From: Deltaproteobacteria bacterium | GTDB lineage: Bacteria; Desulfobacterota; DSM-4660; Desulfatiglandales; B25-G16 | Assembly: GCA_003646935.1 (NCBI GenBank) | Contig: QMLW01000001.1 | Span: 1-23,774 of the forward strand | Reading direction: 5' to 3' | Length of the DNA: 23,774 bases | Shown here: positions 1 to 8,836 of the stretch, one piece after another | How positions within the stretch are numbered: position 1 is the stretch's first letter | Layout: every line of letters starts with the position of its first letter | Position numbers and translations under genes: made by a program | Notes under the pieces: model-generated | The model's input: only the letters and a program-made list of their open reading frames with translations | Database searches by the model: none | What the model was told of the DNA's origin: nothing

Positions 1-12
1 TCGATGATAATC

Positions 13-903
13 TTATCCATACTTCTTCTGGGCCTTTACCATCCGGTAGGAGTCTCGGTAATCCACGATTCGTTCCTTATACCCAAAGCATTCCGCCGAG
101 TCTATAAGATTTAATGCCCGCTCCGTTTGACGAGGGTCCATCTCCACGAGAAGCCACCCCCCCTTCCGCAGGCATGGCCCACTCATCCCGATTAACCGTT
201 GAATGCAGTGCATGCCTCCCTCGCGCCCATCAAGGGCAACTCTGGGCTCATGGCACCGTATCTCGGGTGCAAGGGTGTTGAATTCCTCGGTAGCGATATA
301 CGGCGGGTTGGAGACGATTATATCAAATGCCGCTGACCCACCCTTGAATGGCTCAAAGAGGTCGCCCGCACAGAACGTTATCCTATCTCCAAGGCCGTGG
401 CGTCGGGCATTGGCTTGGGCCAATTGAAGGGCCTCAGGGGATATATCGCTCGCCCACAGACTCGCGCCTTCGATCTCCTTGGCCAGGGCTATGGCAATAG
501 CACCGGATCCAGTGCCTAGATCCAATATCATGGGGGTGAGATTATCCGTCAGTAGGCCATCCTGCCTGAGCCTAAGGGCCTCCTCGACGAGCAGCTCGGT
601 CTCCGGTCTCGGAATCATAACCGCGGGATTCACTAGTAGATCAAGGGACCAAAACTCCCGGTGCCCGGTTATGTATTGAAGTGGCTCCCCTTTGACACGT
701 CTCCGCACGAGCGATCGAAAGCCCGCGATCTCCTCCTCGCCGAGCGGTTGATCGTAGTCGAGGTAAAGATCGACCCTGGATTTCTTTAATTGGTGAGATA
801 GCAAAACCTCGGTGCACAGACGTGGGCTATCGATCGCCTTTGTCTTGAGATAATCGGTGGTGAGACCTAAAAGTTCCTTGATAGTCCATCGCTTTTCGGT
901 CAT
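13..903 (-). CDS. prmC: Peptide chain release factor N5-glutamine methyltransferase PrmC (HemK)
   Basis: PrmC methylates the glutamine of the GGQ motif in release factors, using S-adenosylmethionine, and so raises the efficiency of peptide release in the cytoplasm. The 296-residue protein has the family layout. A helical N-terminal substrate-binding domain covers roughly residues 1-90. It is followed by IPRPETE (97-103), the SAM-binding loop DLGTGSGA (128-135) and the catalytic NPPY signature (199-202). Length and motifs are complete, with the stop at 13-15. Its ATG overlaps the TGA of prfA by four bases (ATGA), which implies translational coupling of the methylase to its own substrate. It is the last gene of the rho-rpmE-prfA-prmC run. 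Identification is very secure; only the 12 bases downstream of the gene are visible. Confidence 0.97.
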   Translation of the reverse strand: MTEKRWTIKELLGLTTDYLKTKAIDSPRLCTEVLLSHQLKKSRVDLYLDYDQPLGEEEIAGFRSLVRRRVKGEPLQYITGHREFWSLDLLVNPAVMIPRPETELLVEEALRLRQDGLLTDNLTPMILDLGTGSGAIAIALAKEIEGASLWASDISPEALQLAQANARRHGLGDRITFCAGDLFEPFKGGSAAFDIIVSNPPYIATEEFNTLAPEIRCHEPRVALDGREGGMHCIQRLIGMSGPCLRKGGWLLVEMDPRQTERALNLIDSAECFGYKERIVDYRDSYRMVKAQKKYG

Positions 904-1982
904 AAGAGTTGGTGGGCTCGTTGCTTCTCGGAGTTGGCGTCAAAATGTGCTCTAAGGGGCTGCAAGATGAGGTCAAGGTCACCCTGGAGGATCTCATCGA
1001 GCCTATAGATGGTTAACCCTACCCGGTGATCGGTGATCCTTCCCTGGGGGAAATTATAGGTTCGTATCTTCTCGCTTCTGTCTCCCATGCCCACCATATT
1101 CCTGCGATCCTCGGAAAGTTTGGAGCGTTGCTGTTGTTCTTGCAGATCAAGAAGCCGAGATCGTAAGATCTTCATCGCCTTTGCCTTATTCTTATGCTGG
1201 GATCGTTCGTCCTGACAGGAAACGACCAACCCCGTGGGAATATGGGTTACCCGCACTGCAGAATCGGTGGTATTCACGCTCTGACCTCCCGGCCCTGATG
1301 ACCGATAGACATCTATCCTCAGGTCTGCAAGATCGATCAATACATCAACTTCCTCCGCCTCGGGCAGGATTGCCACCGTCACTGCCGAGGTATGGATCCG
1401 ACCCTTTGATTCCGTCTCCGGGATCCGCTGCACGCGGTGAACTCCGCTCTCATACTTAAGCTGACTGTATACCCGTTTCCCTACTACCAGCGCGATGATC
1501 TCCTTGAAACCTCCTAAACCGGTGGGGCTCTGGCTGAGGATATCCATCTCCCAACCCTTCTTTTCTATGTAGTGGCCATACATCCTAAAGAGGTCCGTAA
1601 CAAAAAGGGCCGCCTCTTCCCCCCCGGTGCCTGCCCGTATCTCCAGGATGCAATTCTTCTCGTCCCTCGGATCCTTGGGCAGGAGCAAATGCTTTATCTC
1701 ATATTCCAGCCCTGCCAACGTATCCTTCAGTGCCTCCAGCTCCGCCCTGGCAAGCTCCCGTATCTCGCTATCGGCATCATGGAGAAGGCTTTGGGCATCA
1801 TGCACCTTTCCCTGGGTTTCCTTGTACTTGCGGAAGGCCTCGACGATGGGCAGGAGGCTCGTATGCTCCCTTAAATACTTCTGGTAGAGGTCCTGTTGCC
1901 GGATAACCTCCTGTTTACCGAGTTCTCGTTCCAGAACATCAAAGCGCGTCTCAGCCTCTTCAATTTGAGAGAAGATGCTCAT
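900..1982 (-). CDS. prfA: Peptide chain release factor 1 (RF1)
   Basis: RF1 reads UAA and UAG stop codons in the ribosomal A site and triggers peptidyl-tRNA hydrolysis. The 360-residue protein carries the class I release-factor signature with the universal GGQ at residues 232-234 (context SSGPGGQSVNTTDSA). The codon-recognition tripeptide is P-E-T at 188-190, in RVQRIPETESKGR. This is the PxT form of RF1, not the SPF form of RF2, so the choice between RF1 and RF2 is clear. The downstream QDERSQHKNKAKA and TYNFPQGRITDHR blocks are intact. It starts six bases after the rpmE stop and overlaps prmC by four bases. No strong Shine-Dalgarno precedes the ATG, so it probably relies on coupling from rpmE. 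Confidence 0.97.
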   Translation of the reverse strand: MSIFSQIEEAETRFDVLERELGKQEVIRQQDLYQKYLREHTSLLPIVEAFRKYKETQGKVHDAQSLLHDADSEIRELARAELEALKDTLAGLEYEIKHLLLPKDPRDEKNCILEIRAGTGGEEAALFVTDLFRMYGHYIEKKGWEMDILSQSPTGLGGFKEIIALVVGKRVYSQLKYESGVHRVQRIPETESKGRIHTSAVTVAILPEAEEVDVLIDLADLRIDVYRSSGPGGQSVNTTDSAVRVTHIPTGLVVSCQDERSQHKNKAKAMKILRSRLLDLQEQQQRSKLSEDRRNMVGMGDRSEKIRTYNFPQGRITDHRVGLTIYRLDEILQGDLDLILQPLRAHFDANSEKQRAHQLL

Positions 1983-1987
1983 CTATG

Positions 1988-2224
1988 CTATTCTTTCTTT
2001 GTCTTCGCACCTCTGTCTTGTTTCACAGATGCCTGATACTTGCGTCTGAACCGCTCTACACGCCCCGTGGAATCAACGATCTTTTGTTGGCCGGTAAAAA
2101 GGGGATGACATTGGGAACATATCTCGACGTTGATCTCCTTTACCGTGGAAAAGGTCTCGAATTCGTTCCCGCAGGCGCAATGAACGATTGCCTTCTGAAA
2201 GGGTGGGTGAATATCCTTTTTCAT
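1988..2224 (-). CDS. rpmE: Large ribosomal subunit protein bL31 (zinc-binding form)
   Basis: bL31 is a small protein of the 50S subunit that bridges to the small subunit near the central protuberance. The protein reads MKKDIHP at the start and CxC (CACG) followed by CSQCHP, giving the four cysteines of the zinc-containing (C+) form. FTGQQ and RVERFRRKY follow, as in typical bL31. An in-frame ATG five codons upstream (2239) exists, but only the ATG at 2224 has a Shine-Dalgarno (GGAG about nine bases before it), and it matches the conserved family N-terminus, so 78 residues are preferred. It lies between rho and prfA, a gene order seen in many bacteria. The basic C-terminal tail ([11 protein letters not shown]) is slightly longer than in the E. 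coli protein. Confidence 0.95.
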   Translation of the reverse strand: MKKDIHPPFQKAIVHCACGNEFETFSTVKEINVEICSQCHPLFTGQQKIVDSTGRVERFRRKYQASVKQDRGAKTKKE

Positions 2225-2290
2225 GGTTCCCGTCTCCATTCACTAAAGATTAACCGCTCGATCCCGTGATCCATTTCTCAGGCTCCCGCT

Positions 2291-3538
2291 TTATTGATTC
2301 ATTGAGTCCAAGAAATCCTTGTTGGTCTTTGTTCCCTGTATCTTATCCAGCAGGAATTCCATGCTATCAACCGGTGTGAGGGGTGCTAAGAGCTTGCGGA
2401 GGATCCAGATACGATTGAGATCATCCACAGGAATCAAGAGCTCCTCCTTTCTTGTACCCGAGCGATTGATATCAAGGGCGGGGAATATACGCCTATCGCT
2501 CAGCTTCCTATCGAGGTTGACCTCCATGTTCCCAGTGCCCTTGAACTCCTCAAAGATGACCTCATCCATTCTACTCCCCGTATCAATGAGGGCGGTTGCG
2601 ATGATCGTGAGACTACCTCCCTCCTCGAGGTTTCTGGCAGCCCCGAAAAACCTCTTGGGCCGATGGAGGGCATTTGAATCAACCCCTCCGGAGAGGATCT
2701 TGCCACTCGGCGGAACCACCGTATTATAGGCCCTTGCAAGACGAGTGATGCTGTCCAAGAGGATGAGTACATCCTTTTTGTGCTCGGTCAATCTCTTGGC
2801 TTTCTCCAGTACCATCTCTGCAACCTGCACGTGGCGCTGAGGTGGCTCATCAAAGGTCGAGCTGATTACCTCCGCCTTCACTGACCTGGCCATATCGGTA
2901 ACCTCTTCTGGTCGCTCGTCGATCAGAAGTACGATCTTGTATACGTCGGGATGATTTTCAGTCACCGCATTCGCGATGTCCTTAAGGAGCATCGTCTTTC
3001 CTGCCCTCGGGGGAGACACAATCAATCCCCTCTGCCCTTTGCCAAGAGGAGCTAGCAGATCTAAAATCCTGGTGCAGAGGTTATCGGGATTCGTTTCCAA
3101 TATCATTCGTTCCGTGGGGTAGAGGGGTGTCAAGTTATCGAAAAGTATCTTCTCCGCCGCTACTTCCGGATCTTCAAAGTTGATATTCTCTACCTTGAGC
3201 AATGCAAAATACCTCTCCCCATCCTTTGGGGGCCTGATCTGCCCTGAAACCGTATCTCCCGTTTTTAGCATGAATCGTCTGATCTGAGAGGGCGATACGT
3301 ACATATCATCGGGGCCAGGAAGATAGTTAGAATCAGGTGAGCGGAGAAATCCGAAACCATCAGGGAGAATCTCCAGCACGCCTTCTCCGTTAATGACGCC
3401 ATTTTGCTCCGTCTGGGCCTGTAAGATGGAGAAGATAAGATCCTGCCTTCGCATATCAGTGGCGCCCTCTATAGAAAAGGACTTTGCCATCGTTACCAAC
3501 TCACTGATATTCTTCTTCTTAAGCTCAACTAAGTTCAT
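2291..3538 (-). CDS. rho: Transcription termination factor Rho
   Basis: Rho is the hexameric RNA-dependent ATPase and helicase that terminates transcription at rut sites. The 415-residue protein has an N-terminal Rho_N helical domain (about 1-45). The cold-shock-like RNA-binding domain holds the RNP-type GFGFLR motif (61-66). The ATPase core contains the P-loop PPRAGKT (176-182), Walker B LILLD (258-262), and the secondary RNA-site Q-loop region [14 protein letters not shown] (283-296). There is no large insertion between the RNA-binding and ATPase domains. The P-loop has Arg where the E. coli protein has Lys (PPKAGKT). It is the first gene of the operon that continues with rpmE, prfA and prmC, and is preceded by a leader of about 215 nt. 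Identification is secure. Confidence 0.98.
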   Translation of the reverse strand: MNLVELKKKNISELVTMAKSFSIEGATDMRRQDLIFSILQAQTEQNGVINGEGVLEILPDGFGFLRSPDSNYLPGPDDMYVSPSQIRRFMLKTGDTVSGQIRPPKDGERYFALLKVENINFEDPEVAAEKILFDNLTPLYPTERMILETNPDNLCTRILDLLAPLGKGQRGLIVSPPRAGKTMLLKDIANAVTENHPDVYKIVLLIDERPEEVTDMARSVKAEVISSTFDEPPQRHVQVAEMVLEKAKRLTEHKKDVLILLDSITRLARAYNTVVPPSGKILSGGVDSNALHRPKRFFGAARNLEEGGSLTIIATALIDTGSRMDEVIFEEFKGTGNMEVNLDRKLSDRRIFPALDINRSGTRKEELLIPVDDLNRIWILRKLLAPLTPVDSMEFLLDKIQGTKTNKDFLDSMNQ

Positions 3539-3589
3539 CGTTTGCCCTACCTTTATGGATCCTTACATGTTATGGTCCTTGTTCCCTTT

Positions 3590-3628
3590 TCAACCTGCTC
3601 CACGAAGTGACACACACCTCATAGGCAT
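3590..3628 (-). CDS. Possible 12-codon leader ORF in the rho 5' leader
   Basis: A short frame MPMRCVSLRGAG lies in the rho leader, about 50 bases upstream of the rho start. A GGAG sits about 12 bases before its first ATG, and a second ATG two codons later gives an alternative start. E. coli rho has a leader peptide region (rhoL) and is autoregulated, so a leader ORF would not be out of place. The evidence is only position and a weak ribosome site, and chance is a fair explanation. Confidence 0.2.
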   Translation of the reverse strand: MPMRCVSLRGAG

Positions 3629-3759
3629 AGTCTACGACATCTCCAATATTTGGTGAAATGTATGCTAGTCTCTGATTGTTTAGTAGACCTTTATGATGAA
3701 TACTAAAACTATACTAAAGCGAGGAATGCGTTTTGCGGATGCCTACATACTTGATTTTT

Positions 3760-3787
3760 AATATAAGCCCCCATAACCCTATGTCAA
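3760..3787 (-). promoter_or_regulatory. Sigma70-type promoter of the rho operon
   Basis: On the minus strand a perfect -35 box TTGACA (3787-3782) is followed after 16 bases by TATATT (3765-3760), five of six bases matching the -10 consensus. It lies just beyond the rluD stop and points toward rho. This predicts a start near 3753 and an untranslated leader of about 215 nt, long enough for the Rho autoregulation known in E. coli. It is the best promoter match seen in the window. Confidence 0.65.
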
Positions 3788-3804
3788 GGGATTTTACCAC
3801 ATTT

Positions 3805-4797
3805 TTAGCCTCTGCCGGGCTTTACCGCATCAAGCCATGCAATGAGTCCTTCCATATCTGGGTGAAGGGGAGCCTTGAACTCCACATACCTCCTCGACTC
3901 GGGATGAATAAATCCCAGTTCCTCAGCGTGGAGCATCTGCCTCTTGGCCAAGGCCAGTACCCCTTGCATCATCACACCTTGCTGCCGCCACCACCGCTTT
4001 CCATATCCATAGGTCCCATCACCGAGCACTGGGTAACCTACGTACGCCAGGTGAACTCGTATTTGGTGAGTTCTACCCGTATGGATCATCACCCTTAGGA
4101 GCGAAAAATCCAACGGAAAGGCGGATACGACCTCCCATTCCGTTATTGCCCTTCTGCCCTGGAGCAGCGAGACGCTCATCTCCTTTCTCTTTACCGGATG
4201 CCGGCCAATTGGCAGATCCATAACGCCATGTTCGCCTACCGGCCTTCCATGAACCAGAGCAAGGTATCTCTTGGTGACCTTTCTGCGCTTGAATTGATCG
4301 GTTAAAAAGTAGTGAGCCCGATCGTGTTTCGCTACCACCATTACCCCTGAAGTGTCCTTATCGAGCCTATGAACAATACCCGGCCTGATACACGTTCCAA
4401 GGGAGGCCAGATGAGCGAATCTGTGAACGAGGCCATGAACTAATGTTCCTCCTCGGTGGCCGGCAGATGGATGAACAACCAAGCCTGGTGGCTTGTTTAT
4501 CACCACAATGGAGTTATCCTCGTGAAGAAGATCGAACTTCACCTCCTCAGATGCCTCCAAAGGAGTTGAGGGGGGTAAATAAAGGATAGTGATCCTATCG
4601 CCAGGCCTGAGCTGGTAACTCGACTTCCTTGTCCTCCCGTTTACCTCTACGGCACCAACTCTTATGAGCTCCTGAACCCTGGCCCTCGATAAATCTACCT
4701 CCTTATGCTCAGAGAGGTATTTGTCAAGCCTAACTTCGGTGTCCCCGGATGATTGCTGGAAGATAATGGTTTTCTCTCTGCTCGGTACCACAATCAT
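3805..4797 (-). CDS. rluD: RluD-type 23S rRNA pseudouridine synthase (RluA family)
   Basis: Members of this family isomerise uridines to pseudouridine in large-subunit rRNA; RluD modifies helix 69 in E. coli. The 330-residue protein has an N-terminal S4 RNA-binding domain (about 20-75, RLDKYLSEH onward, VEVNGR). The RluA-type catalytic domain follows, with the signature GIVHRLDKDTSG; the catalytic aspartate is Asp146. An S4 domain plus this catalytic domain fits RluD or RluC/RluB relatives of the RluA family. RluD is the most likely assignment, but the exact target uridines cannot be read from the sequence. It begins 13 bases after the carD stop and probably shares its transcript. There is no clear Shine-Dalgarno before the ATG. 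Confidence 0.9.
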   Translation of the reverse strand: MIVVPSREKTIIFQQSSGDTEVRLDKYLSEHKEVDLSRARVQELIRVGAVEVNGRTRKSSYQLRPGDRITILYLPPSTPLEASEEVKFDLLHEDNSIVVINKPPGLVVHPSAGHRGGTLVHGLVHRFAHLASLGTCIRPGIVHRLDKDTSGVMVVAKHDRAHYFLTDQFKRRKVTKRYLALVHGRPVGEHGVMDLPIGRHPVKRKEMSVSLLQGRRAITEWEVVSAFPLDFSLLRVMIHTGRTHQIRVHLAYVGYPVLGDGTYGYGKRWWRQQGVMMQGVLALAKRQMLHAEELGFIHPESRRYVEFKAPLHPDMEGLIAWLDAVKPGRG

Positions 4798-4810
4798 CCG
4801 CTACGACAGT

Positions 4811-5314
4811 TTACCCCTCATCCTGTGTCTGCGCGGAGAGATTCAATTGGATGTCCTTTTCCACATCCTCTTCCCTCATGTTCTTGGCAAGGGAAATCTC
4901 CTTTACCAGAAGACCTCTCGCCGTATCCAGCATCTTTCTCTCCCCAAATGATAGCTCCTTGTCCTGCTGTATGGCACATAGATCCCGATAAACCTCTGCA
5001 ACCTCGTACACAGAACCGCTTTTAATCTTATCCATATAGTCCCTATAACGCCTGTTCCATGTCTGATTATCATCCACTGAAATATCCCTTTTGTGCAATA
5101 TGGAGAAGACCTTTGTAACCTCTTTCTGGTTTATGATCTGCCGTAATCCCACGTTTTCCGTGTTCGAAGATGGGATCATGATTATCATATTGGTGTCGAG
5201 TATCCTCATCACATAAAAATTCTCCTGACAGCCCGATATAGTTCTATTCTCTATTCTCTCTATAACCCCAACACCATGTGCTGGATACACGGCTAAATCC
5301 CCTACCTTAAACAT
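4811..5314 (-). CDS. carD: CarD/CdnL-family RNA polymerase-binding transcription factor
   Basis: CarD/CdnL proteins bind the RNA polymerase beta subunit and stabilise open promoter complexes, notably at rRNA promoters. The 167-residue protein opens with the typical MFKVGDLAVYPAHGVG of the CarD_CdnL_TRCF Tudor-like domain (about 1-65). A helical C-terminal DNA-binding domain follows, with the conserved tryptophan in NQTWNRRYRDYMDKIKSG (about 95). A strong Shine-Dalgarno (AGGAGG, six bases before the ATG) fixes the start. It is followed closely by rluD. The length matches stand-alone CdnL and rules out the larger Mfd helicase that shares the N-terminal domain. Identification is secure; the regulon is unknown. 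Confidence 0.93.
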   Translation of the reverse strand: MFKVGDLAVYPAHGVGVIERIENRTISGCQENFYVMRILDTNMIIMIPSSNTENVGLRQIINQKEVTKVFSILHKRDISVDDNQTWNRRYRDYMDKIKSGSVYEVAEVYRDLCAIQQDKELSFGERKMLDTARGLLVKEISLAKNMREEDVEKDIQLNLSAQTQDEG

Positions 5315-5470
5315 TATTGCCTCCTATTGTTAGATTAGCACACAACGTGGAATGCAACCACTTGCCTCAGGGATGCACCATCATCTTACTGTCACCGTTA
5401 TACTTGGGCCTGATCTATATCCATGCTCTTCTATATATCCCGATGCCATGAACTGCGGGCCTCACGAGTA

Positions 5471-7525
5471 TTACCGTAAAAACAGGCCAATCATAGGCAA
5501 CACTGGTGCAATCACGAGAGACACCACGGACATCAACTTAATCAGGATATTCATTGCCGGTCCCGAGGTATCCTTGAAGGGGTCGCCGACGGTATCACCG
5601 ACAACAGCAGCCTTATGGTTATCGCTGCCTTTGCCTCCTAAGTTGCCTGCTTCTATATATTTCTTCGCATTATCCCAGGCACCGCCGGCATTTGCCATGA
5701 AAAGGGCGAGAAACGCCCCCATAGCAGTGGCCCCGAGGAGCATTCCTCCGAGGGTCTCCTTTCCCAGGAGAAAGCCCACTGCAACTGGTGTGAGCACGGC
5801 AACCAGTCCTGGAGTAACCATCTTCTTGAGGGCTGAAGTCGTTGCAATCGATACACAGGTTGCTGGATCTGGTTTTACGCCCTCCTTTCCCTCAAGGAGC
5901 CCGGGGATTTCCCTGAATTGACGTCGTATTTCCTCTACTATGCTAAAGGCGGCCTTTCCCACCGAGGTCATCGTCAATGCCGCACAGAGCATGGGGACAA
6001 TACCGCCTATAAATATCCCTATGACCACTAAGGGATTCTTAATGTCTATTATCCTTAAGCCAGCTGCCTGTGTGTACGCCACGAACAGTGCCAGTGCCGT
6101 CAACGCGGCGGAACCGATCGCAAAACCCTTACCTATAGCAGCAGTGGTATTTCCTAGGGCATCCAGGCTATCGGTGATCTTTCTGGTCTCAGGACCGAGG
6201 CCCGACATCTCGGATATACCCCCCGCATTGTCGGCAATCGGACCGTATGCATCGACGGTCATGGTGGCGCCAACGGTTGCCAGCATTCCCACTGCTGATA
6301 TGCCAACCCCATAGATCCCCGCGGCCTTAAACCCAATAAAGGTGGCCGCGCAGATACCGAGTATGGGCAGATAGGTGGACTGCATACCGACCGCAAGCCC
6401 GGCAATGATTACCGTGGCAGGACCCGTGGCCGATTGACTCGCAATAGCCCTGATCGGCGGCCCAGAGGTATAGTACTCTGCCAGGAGGCCGATGGCAATG
6501 CCGCACAAAAGGCCGGAAAAGATAGCCCAGAATGCACCCCATGGCATGCCTATGGATCTGGTGATAATTGCAGTCAAGATAACGAAGATGGCTGCCGCCA
6601 CAAAGGTAGTATACCTAAGGGCACCAGCCGGATTGCCCTTCTGAAAGATCTTAATAGAAAATACGCCCACGAAAGAGCTCAGCAATCCTGCCATCACAAT
6701 CAGGATTGGCATGGTCATGTACTTGAGCTTTATGACGAGCGGCGATAGGCCTTTGAGAACGGGAAACTGCTCAACGAACTCCGGGGTGACCGAGAGCGTG
6801 GCCCCAATGGCAATGGTGGCAACCACCGACCCAACATAGGATTCAAATATATCCGCTCCCATTCCCGCGATATCGCCGACATTGTCTCCTACATTGTCCG
6901 CAATGACCCCTGGATTTCGAGGGTCATCCTCGGGAATACCGGCCTCGACCTTACCTACTAAGTCGGCTCCCACGTCTGCGGCCTTTGTGTATACACCTCC
7001 TCCAACCCTAGCGAACAACGCGATGGAGCTCGCCCCCATGGCGAACCCGTTGATGTACTGGGCGGTTTCCGGATCACCGCCATAGTACCAGAACCAAAAT
7101 CCAAGGCCCAAAAGGCCCAAGCTTGCCACCGCGAGCCCCATTACAGAACCGGAAAAATAAGACACATTGAGGGCCTTTGCCTGCCCCTCCTTGTTGGCCG
7201 CCTCCGCCGTTCGAGAATTGCCAATGGTCGCAGAGCTCATACCGAAATATCCGGCCAACATAGAGCAGAACGCGCCGGTAACAAAGGCAATAGAGGTTCT
7301 CCAGGAAATGCCAAACCCGAGCAAGAGGAAAACGATAGCAATGAAGAACGTGAGCGCGAAATACTCCTTTCTTAAAAAGGCCATGGCACCAGCATGGATC
7401 ATCTCCTCCAGATCTCTCATTACCTGTGTCCCATTGGGATGACGCTTCACATACCGATAGATTAGATACGCAATTATCAGACCTACGATTCCTAGGTACG
7501 GCGCATACACGGTTAACCCTTGCAT
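5471..7525 (-). CDS. hppA: Membrane-bound ion-pumping pyrophosphatase (K+-dependent type)
   Basis: This integral membrane enzyme hydrolyses pyrophosphate and pumps H+ and/or Na+ out of the cytoplasm. The 684-residue protein is strongly hydrophobic with many predicted membrane helices. It has the substrate motifs DVGADLVGK (184-192), [14 protein letters not shown] (210-223) and [12 protein letters not shown] (425-436). The potassium-determining segment reads [10 protein letters not shown] with Ala462 and Gly465; K+-independent enzymes carry Lys at the Ala position, so this is the K+-dependent class. Glu228 in ADIFESYVG sits at the helix-6 position that Na+-pumping enzymes such as that of Thermotoga use; plant H+-pumps carry the Glu four residues later. 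The ATG shares one base with the pth stop (TAATG) and AGGAGG lies ten bases upstream. H+ versus Na+ specificity is inference. Confidence 0.96.
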   Translation of the reverse strand: MQGLTVYAPYLGIVGLIIAYLIYRYVKRHPNGTQVMRDLEEMIHAGAMAFLRKEYFALTFFIAIVFLLLGFGISWRTSIAFVTGAFCSMLAGYFGMSSATIGNSRTAEAANKEGQAKALNVSYFSGSVMGLAVASLGLLGLGFWFWYYGGDPETAQYINGFAMGASSIALFARVGGGVYTKAADVGADLVGKVEAGIPEDDPRNPGVIADNVGDNVGDIAGMGADIFESYVGSVVATIAIGATLSVTPEFVEQFPVLKGLSPLVIKLKYMTMPILIVMAGLLSSFVGVFSIKIFQKGNPAGALRYTTFVAAAIFVILTAIITRSIGMPWGAFWAIFSGLLCGIAIGLLAEYYTSGPPIRAIASQSATGPATVIIAGLAVGMQSTYLPILGICAATFIGFKAAGIYGVGISAVGMLATVGATMTVDAYGPIADNAGGISEMSGLGPETRKITDSLDALGNTTAAIGKGFAIGSAALTALALFVAYTQAAGLRIIDIKNPLVVIGIFIGGIVPMLCAALTMTSVGKAAFSIVEEIRRQFREIPGLLEGKEGVKPDPATCVSIATTSALKKMVTPGLVAVLTPVAVGFLLGKETLGGMLLGATAMGAFLALFMANAGGAWDNAKKYIEAGNLGGKGSDNHKAAVVGDTVGDPFKDTSGPAMNILIKLMSVVSLVIAPVLPMIGLFLR

Positions 7526-8184
7526 TAGTTCTCACCCTCCTTTTCATCAATAATCACAGCGTTGTAGGTATTCATCGCCACCTCTACTCCATCCAAGATG
7601 AATGTCTCAATGGCCTTGACCACTATGTCTAATACCTCCTCTACGGTTTCCCGTTGCCCTCTATCCAGGGGGCTCAGGACAAATTCCTCGATGGATTCGT
7701 TTTCAAAAGGCCGCCCTATCCCAATCTTGATCCTGTTGAATCTATTCGTTCCAAGATGAGAAATGACCGACTCGACGCCACGATGACCTCCCGCACCGCC
7801 TGCGCGAACGACCTTGATACGACCCACGTCTACATCGATGTCGTCATGGACAATCAGCACATTACTGAGTTCGGGCTTGTAATGCTCCACCAGATATCGA
7901 ACTGCGAGCCCTGATCTATTCATGAAGGTCTGAGGGCAGGCCACAACGACCGTTTTCTCATGGTAAGTCGTGGTTGTACTTAAGGCCTGGAAGCGATGAT
8001 CAGATAAATGGAGGTGTAATTCTTGACAGAAAAGATCAGCCGCCTTACATCCAAGGTTATGCCTCGTATCGGTATATGCAACGCCTGGATTGCCGAGCCC
8101 AACTATCAGGTATATAGTATGGTTATTCCTCGTTTCCTCCTGTTTCCTCGCTTTCGGTTTTCTCAAGGGCTTCTTCTGCCTCAA
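7525..8184 (-). CDS. pth: Peptidyl-tRNA hydrolase, start uncertain
   Basis: Pth releases peptides from peptidyl-tRNA that has dropped off the ribosome, recycling tRNA in the cytoplasm. The conserved domain starts at about residue 24 ([11 protein letters not shown]) and contains DTRHNLG with the catalytic His, [20 protein letters not shown] and [12 protein letters not shown]. The gene is odd at its start. The only in-frame ATG, GTG or TTG codons before the domain are TTG at 8184 and TTG at 8166, both inside rplY. A 22-residue basic extension would result, and it is merely another frame of the acidic rplY tail. A perfect AGGAGG at 8136-8141 is followed by no normal start at usual spacing, and the domain itself begins at an ATA codon (8115). 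The gene is followed by hppA through a TAATG junction. Function is secure, start is not. Confidence 0.93.
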   Translation of the reverse strand: MRQKKPLRKPKARKQEETRNNHTIYLIVGLGNPGVAYTDTRHNLGCKAADLFCQELHLHLSDHRFQALSTTTTYHEKTVVVACPQTFMNRSGLAVRYLVEHYKPELSNVLIVHDDIDVDVGRIKVVRAGGAGGHRGVESVISHLGTNRFNRIKIGIGRPFENESIEEFVLSPLDRGQRETVEEVLDIVVKAIETFILDGVEVAMNTYNAVIIDEKEGEN

Positions 8185-8785
8185 CTTCCTCTTCCTCGGC
8201 TTCCTCTTCCTCAGCGGTTATCGTTGGGGCAACCACGGTAGCTACGATGAGGTCCCCATCCTCCGTCGCCCTCAAGCCCGAAGGAAGGGCAATATCCGCT
8301 ATGTGGAGCGTCTCCCCAATATCGAGGCCTGAGACATCGATCTCTATCTCATCCACGAGATCCTTAGGCAAACATACCACGCTCAACTCCCGGCGAATAT
8401 GCTCTACCAGTCCTCCCTTGGTAACCCCAATAGGCGTATTAACCAACTGTATAGGTATGTTCGTCTCGATCTCCCTTGCCATGGATATCTCACAGAAATC
8501 TATATGAAGGTAATCCCTGGTCACCGGATCCCGCTGTAACTCCTTGATCATGACTTTTTTGGATTGACTTCCTCCATTGGAGTCTATCTTGAGATCGAAG
8601 ATGACGTTCTCAGGGGGCCTTCCCTTGAGCGACTTCACGAGCTCTAGGTAATCTATGGAGATCATAATGGACTCTGCCTCTGGTCCATAGAATACGGCGG
8701 GAAGTCTTCCCGTTCTCCTCAGCTTCCGCGAGGCACCCTTGCCTGTCTTGATCCTTGCTTTCCCATCTACCCGTATGGTATCCAT
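8123..8785 (-). CDS. rplY: Large ribosomal subunit protein bL25, CTC/TL5 type
   Basis: bL25 binds 5S rRNA in the central protuberance. The 220-residue protein is the long CTC/TL5 form. An N-terminal 5S-binding domain (GKGASRKLRRTGRLPAVFYG, about 15-34, to about 100) is followed by the C-terminal beta domain (GVTKGGLVEHIRREL, about 119-133, and LPKDLVDEIEIDVS). A highly acidic tail from about residue 188 is almost all Glu and Ala. GGAG seven bases before the ATG supports the start. It sits between prs and pth, a classic order. The repetitive GAG/GAA codons of the tail overlap the apparent start of pth by 62 bases. Identification is secure. Confidence 0.96.
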   Translation of the reverse strand: MDTIRVDGKARIKTGKGASRKLRRTGRLPAVFYGPEAESIMISIDYLELVKSLKGRPPENVIFDLKIDSNGGSQSKKVMIKELQRDPVTRDYLHIDFCEISMAREIETNIPIQLVNTPIGVTKGGLVEHIRRELSVVCLPKDLVDEIEIDVSGLDIGETLHIADIALPSGLRATEDGDLIVATVVAPTITAEEEEAEEEEVEAEEALEKTESEETGGNEE

Positions 8786-8836
8786 GTATCAACTCCAGTA
8801 ATCGAAATCCATGCGCACCAACCTCGTTTCACGCCA

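Noticed and set aside
7074..7550. 158-codon minus-strand frame overlapping the start of hppA
   Set aside because: It lies entirely out of frame within hppA and the pth end, has no recognisable domain, and hppA is certain there.
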